A stretch of DNA of 64,000 nucleotides from Asterochloris sp. CNOR1 (lineage: Eukaryota; Chlorophyta; Trebouxiophyceae; Trebouxiales; Trebouxiaceae). The notes under the pieces are model-generated. The model saw only the letters and a program-made list of their open reading frames with translations. It searched no databases and was not told the origin of the DNA. The stretch's first letter is position 1, and the number at the start of each line of letters is the position of its first letter. Shown here piece after piece: positions 12,008-24,057 of this stretch. The translations under genes were made by a program, and so were the position numbers. The stretch spans positions 620,001 through 684,000 of the forward strand of contig OZ017761.1 in NCBI GenBank assembly GCA_963969365.1. The letters are read 5' to 3'.

Positions 12008-15000
12008 CTGGCGTAGCAGTAGTCTCCAACCTGCTGGTGCAGCTTCTGCACCTCCTCCTGCAGCTCTGCGTAGAAGTTCTGCCCCTCAGCCAGGCTATTG
12101 CGCACGTCATTGTACTCCCGCAGCAGGGAGTCAAACTGCCTTGCAGCAGCCTGCAGGCAAGAAAGTTGCCCTGGTCAAGTGTGATGCTGTCGTGTAGGCT
12201 TGTGGGTACAACCCACGCAGCAGAATGCAGTAGCCTGCAAGATGGTATATGGGATCATGCAGCGATGGACCTGTAATGGGCCAGCAGCCAGCGGGTCTGC
12301 CAAATACAGTCACTGGGTTTGCGCAGAGAGACTCATACTGCCTCCACAATGGCTCCCTGCCCCACGAGCCAGGCAGAGCTTGCAGGGTGCTGCTTGCAGG
12401 ACTCGCTGCTGAAGTGTGTACAGATGTCAAATGCAAAGACCAACATCATTGCGCAGCTCACCTCTGTGGCCTGGCTGCTCTGCTGCAGCAGGTCCCCAAA
12501 GCTGCGCATGTTGGCATCAATGCCACGCAGCACCTGCGCCTGCTTGCGAAGATTGCTCTCTACTGCCTTCTGGACTTCGCTGTACCTGCACGTCAAATGA
12601 AAAGGTCGAGTGCTGCAGGTGTTTCCAAGCTTGCAGAGAGCGTAGCAAAGGGTCGAGCAAGCAGGATATCAAGCATGGCAGCCAGACACGAGGCTGTCAG
12701 AAACTGCAGAAAATCACATGAGCAGAGTGAACTCCACAGCCTTTGAAGCCTTGCTATACCTGCTGACAGATTCACAGGGTGCGAGGAAAGAGAGCTCATA
12801 AGGGTTGCATGGCAGGCCTGAAAGTTTGCCAGCTATGCTGTGGGCCTCTCTGACCCCAATGCCGGCCAACCCAGGGGTGGATGCCAGTATACAGGGCTTT
12901 GCGCTGCATCTTTGAAAGGGACTCTCACCTCTGCAAGCCCTCACGGATGGGGTGATCAGGGTCGTACGCTGTCTCCTGAGCCTGCCCCTGGCAACTCACA
13001 TTAGCCAAGCAGCACCCAGAGCAGCGCGTGGGGGTGCCTACCTGCTCCGCTTCCCTCTGCAGGCCCTTGCAAAGACCCTGACTGGAGGCAGCCAACCAAC
13101 AGCAGGCAGCTCCACCCCAAGTCCCCTTGCGCCTACCTCTGCAGGCCCTCACGGAATGGCTGGTCAGGATCGTAGGCTGGCCCCTGCGCCCGTCCCTTGA
13201 TCACGTCATCATTGTCCCACTCCCAGCGATACGCCTTCTCCAGGTCGCGACGCTCAGCAGACAGCTGGTCCAGGGCCTGAAGGGCGCCTGCAGGCAAGGG
13301 TAAGATTCAGTCAGAGTTGTCTCTGAGTAATGCACAAAGAGGAGGGACCCCACTCGCAAAGCTCTGCGGAGGCCGATGCTGCCTGTAAAGTGCACCTGAA
13401 GAGACATAGCATGCATTGGCATCGTTCCCCGCCTGCAGACTATGCCACCTCGGGCTGCAATTGATTGATTCAGAGTCAAAAATGTGATGAGTTGCTATGC
13501 GCGGATTGCGGGTTTGACATGCACAGTGGCCAACAGCGTCACCTGGTGCATGCCCGTCTTGGTAGGCAGAGAATTTGATGTCCTGAGCGTCAGCAGAACC
13601 CAGCTGGCAGAGCCATGAGCGGTTTCCAGCTGCTGGTGGCTGTTGTTCTCTGGACCAACCTTGAAGACGGGTAAGTGCCCACCTCAAATTGCAAAAGCAA
13701 AGATTTGAAGAGCTTGGTCAGGCACTGGAGGCTTCCCTTATCTTATAAAGCGAAACTTCTGGCCCCCAAATTTGATCTCAGGACCCCTTTCCCCAGTCTC
13801 AGACTAGGTGCCGCACCTCTGATGGTGGACCCAAAGGCATCGCCTGGGCGCATGCCAGACTTGGAGGCAGCTGCATTGAAGTCAAGGGCCTCGAAGTTCT
13901 GGGTGTTGATCTCGATCTTGCGATCCACCTCAGCATCAGCCCGCATCGCCTGCTGTAGGTTGTCCCTGAAAGCCAGGATAACGTTGTCAGACTGCAGGCA
14001 GTGGCATCACCTTGTGCAAGCATGCTCTTCAGCATCGTCCAATAGTTTGCAAGCAGTGATGTGTTGAGACTGTTTCAGCTGTCATGGCATGGCGTGCTGA
14101 ACATTGCCAACAGCCCCCAGTATGGCTCGAAGGCGCCCAGGGAGCGCTGTAAACACCCACATATCGAAGCTTCCCATCTCTGCTCACCACATCAGCAGAT
14201 CATCAGTGCCACAATGCACCACAGCACCCCAACGACTGCGATGCAATGGCCTTCCTGAAGGCTCCACATGATGCCTGTTGCCATGCCCTTGGCTGTCGCG
14301 GCTGTACCATTGCTGCCTCACCTCTGCCCAGCGGGCCCTCGCTGTTGCCTGGTGCAATCTACCCCCCAACTAGCAGACTGGCTCACCCGAAGGCTGCCAT
14401 TCCCCACTTCTGCTCAGCAGGGCACCGCTGCTGCCACTTGATGCAGCCTGCCCACAAAGTTGAGGCCTTGGCGCCAGTGAAGGCTGCCACTCCCGACTTC
14501 TGCCCAGCAGATCATCACTGCCACCCGATGCAAGGTGCCTTTTGAGCACACAAGTTGGCTCGCCTGAAGGCTGCCACATCACGCCTGTACCCCTCAACCT
14601 GGCTGTCCCGACTACGCCCCTGCTGCCCCAGCTCCTGCTCGCAGCGCTCCAGCTCCTGCTGGATGGTGTGACGTCGGCCCTACAGCAGTAATGCAGACAT
14701 GTCAGTGCAGACATGCATCGTCAGATGACTGGCAGCACTCCAGCGCCAACTGACGGGTGTGGAGATGAGTGAATGGGAGTCCAAAGGTGGTAGCGCTGCT
14801 CAGTATTGTATCAGACCCACGTGCATGTCCCTGACTGAGCTGCCCCAGGCAGGGCTGCCACCAGAGATGTGGCAAGGCAAACAGCTGCCTCACTGTCAAG
14901 CAGGCAGCCCCTTTCTGCACTCTTGAGTCCCATTCACCTGACTTTTTCATGTACACTGGAATGACAGCAGAATCACCCAGCATGTCCCACCTGCATCTCC

Positions 15001-18000
15001 CTGAAGAGCTGCCCCAAGTACTGCGCGCTGCCCTTGAGCTTCTCCTGCTCCTGCATCACTCGTGGCTTGACAGCGTCCCTGCTTTTGATATACTGCAGGG
15101 CAGATAATTACAAGATCAGCTCACCCAGAGCCTAGGTCGCGCACAGATGGCAACACTGCATCCCTGCCGTGGTTCTGCTGCAGGGCAGGAGATGCCACAG
15201 GCATGGGACGTGCGTCAAGCAACTGCCCCATTGCCTGCATTGAGCACGGCACTGCTGTTGATGTGTTGCAGGGCAGGACATAAGCTGGAGGCGCCCCAAA
15301 GTAGAGGCTGTGCTGCACCTCCAGCAGCATTCAGCAGTAACCAGAGCAGCGCCTGGGACACTGCCACACTACAGCAGAGAGGTCCACCAGGGCGACTTCA
15401 GGCATGCACCAACCACAGAGCGTGACTCTTAGAGAAGAATCACTGCTGGACGCCCGCGTGCACAAGGGCGCAGAGCTCCAGAATCTGGCAGATTGCTGGG
15501 TTTAACCTGCTCAGCCGCAGCCTTGCAACACCTGCTCATCTGGAGCAGTGCACATACACTCTGCTGTTGCTGAAGCACAAGCAGAATCCACCACAAAGCA
15601 GACTTACGGCAGGACCTGCTCATCTACAGGGTAACAGATGGCTGCGTGCCTATCTGTAGGGGAACAGAGGGCCGCATGCCTGGCGCAGTGCCTATGCATG
15701 ACCGTCACATGCCCTGCTTACCTAAAAGATATGCTAGCTATCATCCTGGCAAAATGCACATCAGGCCCTGCCTCTGTTCACAGTGCAGCAGGCTGCCCAC
15801 TGACATGCTGACCTGCAGGCTGTCAGGCAGCTGCCAGCGGCGCAGCACCTCCTGCTGCTGCTTGTCGGCGGCCTCCATCTGCTGCAGAGCCTCCCGGATC
15901 TGGTTGTCCACCATCTTCTCATAGTCCTTGGCGTGCAGGGACCTGCCAGGGAGGGCAGCCAATGGTGAGCTCGTGTTCACGAGGAGTGTTGGCAGGTGGA
16001 GGAAGTTCGCCATCATTTTGCAGTCAGATGTTGTAGCAAATGGCCTATCCACAGCCGCTGGTCTGGAAACGACCTGCCAGGGGAGGCAGCCGATGGTGAA
16101 CCTGAGTTTAGACAAGGCATTGGTGTCCACCATCTATCCACGGTCAGTGGCCTACAGGGGACTGCAGAGGTAGCCCAGCTGGATCCAATGTTGCAGGTAA
16201 GTGATGGCCTACTCACAGCCCTTGGTCTAGAGGGACCTTGAGACATGCAGGCAGTGGCCACCGCATGTCTAGCGCGTGAGCTCACCCCTTGAATGTTGGA
16301 CCTTGGTCCCACGTGGGCTGCTCTGGAACGCTGCTGCTGGTGCTGCTGCGCGGGGCCGGCGAGTCCGTCCTGGGCGGCTTGGCAAGCTCTGAGAGGGCCC
16401 TGCTGGCCACCTTGCCTGCTGCTCCAAGTGCAAACCTGCAGGGTCCCAAAGGGCTGCTCAAAAGGCGGCATGAGCCTCTTTGCAGCACCTGAACAAGGCT
16501 GCAGGCAAGGCTGCAGTGCTTTGTACAAGCCATGCATGCACACTGCGTTGTCAAGCAGCAGGACGCTGCAAGGCCCTGTGCTACTGAGCTAGCCATGTCT
16601 AGCCCACTGACACTTACTATTGCATGCAGCAATCCCAGCACTGTAGCACACCAGGCAGGTGGCCACCTCCACCATGCCAAGCAGGATCGCAAGGAGACAA
16701 GCAACAGACACTGCCTACACCGCATTGCTTGGGCAGTCCTTACTTGCCAATGCCAGCTGCCACGCTGCGGCCGTTCCCGCCGCTGCTGCGTCCGCGGTCA
16801 GTGCGCTCAGGAGTGGAAGGACCGCCCCAGTCGCTGTCAGAGGGCAGCGGCGTGCCCCTCCCCTGCTCAAAGGCGGAGGTGCTGGGCTGCAGCCGGTCCA
16901 CAAAGCTGAACCACTGCTGCACCTCGCTGGAGGCGTCCAGACCTGCACTGGGCAGCAATTCGTGATTGAGCAGGCATGCTGTAGTGATTCATGTCATTAC
17001 TGATCTGAAGGAGGTGCAGGTTGCTGCCCTGCTGTGCACAGGCAAGGCCTAGAAACCCTGGGGCACACCCCATCCCCAGGAGGACTGCACACCCAGACGC
17101 AGGGCAGGGAGCCCCTCACCCTGTGGCCTCACTGCCTGTAACAACAAGAATTCAGTGATCTCTGGAGCCTGCACGGCACAGTGTTGCAGTGGACCTGCAT
17201 GTGTGCTGGCCTCATCCAGCTCTAAAGATTTCATAAGTACCTCAGGGCGGCAAACTCACCCTGTGGCCGCAGTGGCCGTCCCTGCAGTGGCTGCGCTGGT
17301 GTGGCTGCCGTAACCTCATGCACACACAACGGTTTCATAAGCCTGACCTTCAGGCCGCACTGGCTGCACCAGCGAGGCTGCGGCAATGTCGGGCACTCCA
17401 CGCGGCACGGTGTCAAAATAGAGCTGCGTGTTTTGCTCATTGGCCTTGTCCAGCGCCTGCTGCACATTGGCGCGGGTGAAGTCTACAGATTTGCGCAGCT
17501 CAGGGCCCACACTGCTGCCACCCCAGCCGCCCTTGGCCTTCTGGTGAGCCTCCTCAACCAGGCGCTCGCCCTCCTGCAGGAGCATGACCAAGTGGGTGAG
17601 CATCCAGCACATGGAGCAGGGGCTCGCATGATCTGCAACACTCGTGCTCACCCTCCTGCAGGGGCATGACCAAGTAGGAAATGTGATTGAGCACCTTGCA
17701 CATGGAGCAGGGGCTCGAGCATGGTTTCATTGGACTGGTGACACAGCAGTCCATTGCGCTTCTGGTGAGCCTCCATAATCAGCTGCTCACCCTCCTGCAC
17801 AAGGAGGCAAACTCCACTGGCACCCACACGTTGCCCTAGATCAAACAGGGGGAGAATGTCATCTGAAGAACTTTTGCGGGCCCCACTGAGAGAGCACTTG
17901 CTTCAGAAGGTGTAGCAACTTGATGTGTACAAGTGATGACAAAGCAGCCCCGATTAGCCTCCTGGCGACCCTCAAGCAGACAGCACCCTCGTGTAGAATG

Positions 18001-20839
18001 GGTTGTGCTGAGCTGTTGGCGACACAACTCGCTGACTGGGGGTGAATACAGCAACAGAGACTATGTTGAGTTTGGCAGTCCCCAAAGGGGGCAAATGCCT
18101 GTCAGACTGGGTCCAACCATGGGCAGCGGACCCAGCGCAATCTAGATGTACCTCAAGAGCTCAGCGACACGGTATAATGTGTGCTTGAGCTGGGCAGGAG
18201 CGTCGTGGACCCCTTCTGGCAGAGATTCAAGCACCACTGCCATCGCTGAAAGCACAGAAAGCAGCCAGCCTCACCCTGAGGCAGGCGATGGCCTCCCCGC
18301 ACTTGTCATTGGCCATCCGAGCCTCTGCCTCCCGTTGCAGGGCCACTGCCGCAAACTGGAGCTGCTTGACTGTGATGTGAGCAGACCACACCTGCACAAG
18401 CGAGGAGCAGTGACATCTGTGGCAGGCCCTAGCTGTGGTTCATCACTGATATAGACTTGATAAGCCTTGTGTGAGACCAGTCTGCCACTCTGTGTACAAA
18501 GGTTTGAGGACTGAAGCCTATTCAGAGGTTCAAACAGGCTGACTTGAGGCCCCCTGTGACAAAGGCTGCTAGCTGGAGTCCCCAAGCAAAAGCGAGATCT
18601 GTGTGCAGCATGTCAGTGCTGTGCGCATGCGCAGCACATTGCCTTCAGCATTCTGGGTGGCGAACCTCAACTGTGCTGTACAGGCCTGTTGGGTATGTCT
18701 CTGGCAAGTTACTCGTGCAGCACCTTGATGCTGGAGCAAGTGCAGCACACTGTGAGACACCTTCACCTTGCTCAAGGCCAAGGCACTGGTGATGCCTCAT
18801 CTGCCATGTAGGTAGTTGTAAGAACTCTCACCTTGCCAAGATACTTGCGCAGCATCCCAATGCTGTTGAGCTGCTCGATTTCGCGGTAGAACTCAGAGAC
18901 CTGCTTGGCAATCCTGCAGCCCAGAAGACCCTTCTTGGCAAGCAGATTGAAGACACACGAGTGAGCCGGGGACGCAGCAGTAACAGTCACGACACCAATT
19001 AAGCAATTGGCCGAGCTGTCTCATCAGGCAGTGAAGCTCTGAACCGCCTACGACACTTCTTGGTGCTTTCATGAGACTCATGCTCATGATGCTTGCTTCA
19101 GACTGTCATTGCAAGAGCACCCACAGATCTAGGCTACCAGCATGCAGATGTCCCTCAATCATCACAGCACAGCCACCGCACCAAGCAGTTGCTTGGGTAC
19201 AGCTTGGCCTGGCCAGGGGCGCCAAGCTAATGCAGGCAGTATGCATGCAGTCAATGAGCACCCAGACCTAAGCGCCAGATGGCAAGCCCAGCTGGACAGA
19301 GGTCTTCCTGGCAGCATACACATGACTCAATTTGCCCCGACCGTCAGCCACACCCAGAGCCTGACCTGGCCAGCAGGGCAGAGTTCTTGCGATCCGCCTG
19401 GGCCTTGAGGAAGAAGCACTCCTGTGCCTGGGCCAGGCACAGTAGCAGCAGCATCTCAGTACAGTCTGGGGTGACATCTAGTGAGGGGGAGCCACCAAGC
19501 TGCCCACCTAGCACCTCCAGCAGGTACTTGAAGTACCCAGCTGCCTCCTGCAGAGAGGGCACGAAAGATGTTCATTCCTGCCTATTGAAGGCTGATTGCC
19601 AGACAGCGATGCAGGGGCAGCACAAAATGTTAGTTGAGAGCACTTCGCGTCCAGACTCCAGCTACATGTCCAGCCATCACTCCCTCCATAGCTGGTCAGC
19701 CCATCCAGTGTAATCAATTACACTGAGCAAAGATTGCTTGAGGTAGCCAGCTTGACCATGCTATGCCATTCAAGGCCTGAGCATGAGCACTTGACTGTGG
19801 ACAACCAATGCCATGCCATGCCACAAACCCTGGTGTTGCTTGCCCCGCCTCACCTTTAGCTTCAGTTTGGCAGCCAGCTACATATTGTTCAACTTGTTGA
19901 GGACACTTCACTGCCACAGCTTCTGAACAGAGCACTCACCTGAAACTGTTTGGCAGCCAGCTTCACACCCCCATCTGTGTTCAGGTCGTTGTTCAGCGGC
20001 TGCTGGCTGCTGAGGGCCCCCAAATTAAAGACGACTGCTGCCCGCTCATACTGGATGGCTGGCGATACAAAGCCTTTGTCTCCCTGGAAGGCATCGCGCC
20101 ATGGAAAGGCTGTGCGTACGCCCTCAGAGTCCCGCTCACTGAAGGGCAGGTGCTGCTGCAGGGCAGCCAGTGCCTGAGAGTACCTACAGAGAAGATCAAT
20201 TTATCAGCAGCAAAGCATATCGCATGGACCCTGTCAGCAGGCACTGCTTCAAAGTACCTGCAGGCAGTGACGCTGTCTTCTGTTGACAATACTCCCCACA
20301 CCTGGCAGGGACTGAACAGTCTGCCATGGCCTGTCAGCTTGAGACAAGGCATGAGTTGGGATGTGCAGGAGGCATGCAGGCAGCACTAGGCGGCGACCCT
20401 GCCAGGTGCCACGTGGGAGCTGTCAGAGCCACTATGTGACCTTGCCTGGCAGGCACACCCAATGTATACTGATGCGGTTGGCCTGAACGCATGCAGCCAT
20501 GCAGCTTGCTGTTCCAGTAGGCATGCTCTGTGGAACACATTGCCAACACCATCAGCACCTGATCATGGTGGACTTGAGATCCTCTGGCCTGCCCTGCAGC
20601 GCCACAGCTGCGCTGCGCATCTGCTGAAGCTGGTCTAGATTCTTGCTGGCACTGGCATCCCTATCAGCATTGTAACCAAAGTGGCTGTAGAGGTAGGAGC
20701 TGATAGGGGTCTTCAGATCAAGGTAGCTGGAGCTTTTGAAGGGGATTGCCAGCATGTCAGGAGATCCAGCTGCCGGAGGAGCCTGGTATGCAGGCGCAGA
20801 GGCTGGTTCATTCCTTCTCGCGTCTTCACCCCTGAACAT
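12008..20839 (-). CDS. ALIX: ALIX / BRO1-domain ESCRT-associated protein
   Basis: Fifteen exons, all phases consistent: 20839-20559, 20183-19940, 19547-19366, 18913-18832, 18391-18275, 17573-17348, 16942-16744, 16435-16286, 15942-15813, 15092-14991, 14679-14585, 13965-13817, 13287-13137, 12585-12462 and 12150-12008, giving 791 codons. Residues about 29-365 are a BRO1 domain: MLAIPFKSSSYLDLKTP at the start, then YSQALAALQQHLPF, IQYERAAVVFNLGALSSQ and AQAQECFFLKA, ending near KANEQNTQLYFDTVP. Residues about 380-790 are the coiled V domain (YIKSRDAVKPRVMQEQEKL, YSEVQKAVESNLRKQAQVL, QEEVQKLHQQVGDYCYA). ALIX binds ESCRT-III through BRO1 and acts in endosomal sorting and membrane scission. The start is the ATG at 20839; a second ATG (MLAIPF) lies 28 codons in. 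The intron after 14585 has a GC donor. The C-terminal exon or exons were not resolved. Confidence 0.93.
12929..13175 (-). repeat. Duplicated 3' edge of ALIX exon 13137-13287
   Basis: The used exon ends YDPDQPFREGLQR followed by GTAGGC. About 200 bp downstream, in the intron, YDPDHPIREGLQR is repeated and followed by GTGAGA at 12928. The second copy has no acceptor that keeps phase, so it is probably a relic rather than an alternative exon. Confidence 0.75.
17555..17810 (-). repeat. Three copies of the 5' edge of ALIX exon 17348-17573
   Basis: The used exon starts after CTGCAG at 17573 with EGERLVEEAHQK. Copies start after CTGCAG at 17655 (EGEHECC) and 17794 (EGEQLIMEAHQKRNG). Flanking intron sequence (TTGGTCATGC..CTGCAG) is duplicated with the first two. 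The 17794 copy keeps a good 12-residue match and could be used as an alternative acceptor. Confidence 0.75.
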
Positions 20840-20956
20840 GATCTGTGCTGAGCTGTTGGATCGACACTGCCCGGAATTTGCCTGCGGGCAGGGCTGTGAT
20901 CTGGTCAACGTTTCAAGAGAACATCAGGGTCCCTCTCCTGCCTTGTCAATCAAATC
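20840..20956. promoter_or_regulatory. Bidirectional ALIX/H2A promoter interval
   Basis: Only 117 bp separate the two start codons (20839 on minus, 20957 on plus). Both 5' UTRs and any core promoter elements must lie here unless unseen upstream non-coding exons exist. No TATA box is evident; a TCAATCAAAT stretch sits just before the H2A ATG. Confidence 0.6.
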
Positions 20957-22027
<1,071 letters not shown>

Positions 22028-22588
22028 GTCACAGGCCTGTCCTTCACAGAATTCAGACCCAGTGTGCCATCACCAGAGACTTTAATTATTTGCATTGTAC
22101 ATCTGCTTTTTACGGGTCCTATCGGCTGCATGGCTCCAAGAAGCCAGCTGAGACTTGGAAGTGTCATACTGTTGTGTGAAGTAGAAGCCCAAAGCAGTCG
22201 AGTTGTGTTTCATGCCTTTGAGTTTATTTCAGACCAAGCTAGCAGGGCATGGCGCCGTTTCAGGGCTGCGGCAGCCCCTCCCTTTGCTGGGCATTTTGCT
22301 CTTCGTAGCGTGGCAGCAAGTTCAATCTTGCCAGTAAGCAATTGGTCAAAATGCTGGTATGCTCCACTGGCCAGGGGAAATCTGCTGCTGCGCCCAGAGC
22401 ACGTTGTCAGATGCATCTCAAGGCCGCTGACGGCACTGCCTCAGCCCCTGAAGGACACACGTATGGCCCGCATGTGCTGCTGCGTTGCAGGGGCCCGCAC
22501 AGATATTGGTGGCTGCCTGCTGCCAGACGCGACTGTTCCAGCAATGATGTACTCCCAAAGGTCAGTGGTATCTCAGATCAGCTTCTGC

Positions 22589-22593
22589 TGTAA
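22589..22593 (+). terminator. Candidate TGTAA polyadenylation signal for H2A
   Basis: TGTAA, the usual green-algal polyadenylation signal, occurs about 560 bp after the H2A stop. The distance is long, so assignment is tentative. Confidence 0.25.
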
Positions 22594-23354
22594 TCATAGC
22601 GGCTGTCCAGCCCTTGCAGTGCTGCATGGCACCCTCCACTCCATGCAAGGCAGCCTGGGGCGTCTGCATGAAGCTTTACAAACAAAGCAGGGTCATGCAC
22701 TGAATGCATCAGAGCATGCTCAGTGACTGGTCGTTGTCAGAATCTGAAGAGCCACTTTGGTGCTCAAGTGACTGCTACTTTGACAACCTGAGTGTTGTCT
22801 GTTTGCAATGCTCCCACAAACATGAAGCAGAGCGGCAAAACGTGTCCTGTGCCTTTTCGATTCCACTCACTTTCTGTGCCCTGAGCATCTAACATGTTTG
22901 TCCAAAGCTGCCTACAGAGGCATGGCAACCCACTGAAACACAGCAGGGGATGCCTGCTTGTCAAGGTGAGCAGCAAAATCTGGTTGTCCTACTAGGTTGT
23001 CAGATCGCTTGTGCAGTCTCTGAATGTTGAGGCTCGCTTTCAGCAGGTGGACAGGACATGCATAGGCCGCAAGAGGCATTGCTTGAGAGACGCAGCCCAT
23101 GGCCAGAGATGCCAGCTCACAATCCATGCTGTGCATGCCGAGCAACTTCAGACAGAGCCTGCACCAGCTACACAACAGGTGCCACAAAGCAGACTGCAGG
23201 GCTTCCTGCGCTGGGCAGCCGCTAATGGTGAGCTACATTGACCAGGCCGAGGAAATTTGCCGGCAGCAACCTGCCGAGGCCCAGCTGCTTTTAAAGTAGA
23301 GACCTCGGTGGCAACCCCGTCCTCCTCTTGCACATGTCCCAAACAATTGCAGGT

Positions 23355-23583
23355 CTACATGAGTTGATCATGCTTTCCTGTGAAGGCTGTCTCCACCAGG
23401 ACTGCTGCAGGTGTTGAGGTGTGAGCAGCATTTTTTGCAATTGAGGCAGCAGTGCTGGATGTCTGACTCCAGTCAAATGGTGCTGCAGGTGTAAAGGGGC
23501 TGGCGGATGATGATGATCCTGGGGGCTTGGCTGTATACGAGGCTGATGGCGGGGAGCGCGGCCTGCTAACATTGAAGGTCAGT
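23355..23583 (-). CDS. Possible terminal coding exon, Ser/Pro-rich
   Basis: After a TCAG acceptor the minus strand is open for 76 codons to a TAG at 23355: LTFNVSRPRSPPSAS, then a Ser/Pro/Thr/Ala-rich stretch with PFDWSQTSSTAA, ending KHDQLM. The composition resembles a disordered C-terminus better than random sequence. No upstream exon could be linked before the SET gene begins on the opposite strand, so it may be chance. Confidence 0.28.
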
Positions 23584-24057
23584 CTGACCTCTTGGAGTGT
23601 GTGAGCTATTTCTGCTGCCCTTCTGGCAATGGTTGTTCACGGCAAGAGGAGCCCAGGTGTTGGGCGTGGCGGCATGGCAGGCAAAGCTGATGCATAATGG
23701 CATTGCAGATCTGGAAGCGTTCAGCCTGCCTCTGCAGCTTGAACCAATGGCTGCATGCCGTTTCAGTCTTGATGTTGACTGCAGTAGTAGCTACATCACC
23801 TCTAGTGTCACGCTGAGGGCATCACTGTCGCAATGCCCGCAGCTGTCCAGCAGCAGAGCAGCTGTTGTTCCCCTGTGACCCTTGTATGTGGCCCTGCTGC
23901 CAATCCCTTCCCCTTGCCCCATCAAATCTCGGGCAGTCTGGCCAGTTTTAGCTCAAATGTTGGAGGGCAGTGGCGCTGGAATGCACCTCAGCCTGGGCCG
24001 GGCAGACCAGCAGTGGGTGCTACTGCCCCTACTGATGATGGAGTGCAGGATGCCACC

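Larger units (their letters stand above)
22028..24057. other. Region between H2A and the SET gene
   Basis: The first part should hold the H2A 3' UTR. A 220-codon plus-strand open frame at 22064-22726 shows no family resemblance and probably arises by chance. One plausible minus-strand terminal exon is listed separately at 23355-23583. The remainder contains nothing I can support; an in-frame extension of the SET gene back to 23833 is open but low in quality. Confidence 0.4.

Noticed and set aside
22064-22726. 220-codon plus-strand open frame after H2A
   Set aside because: No domain, unusual Cys/Ala/Arg composition, no splice or start context support; it overlaps the likely H2A 3' UTR.
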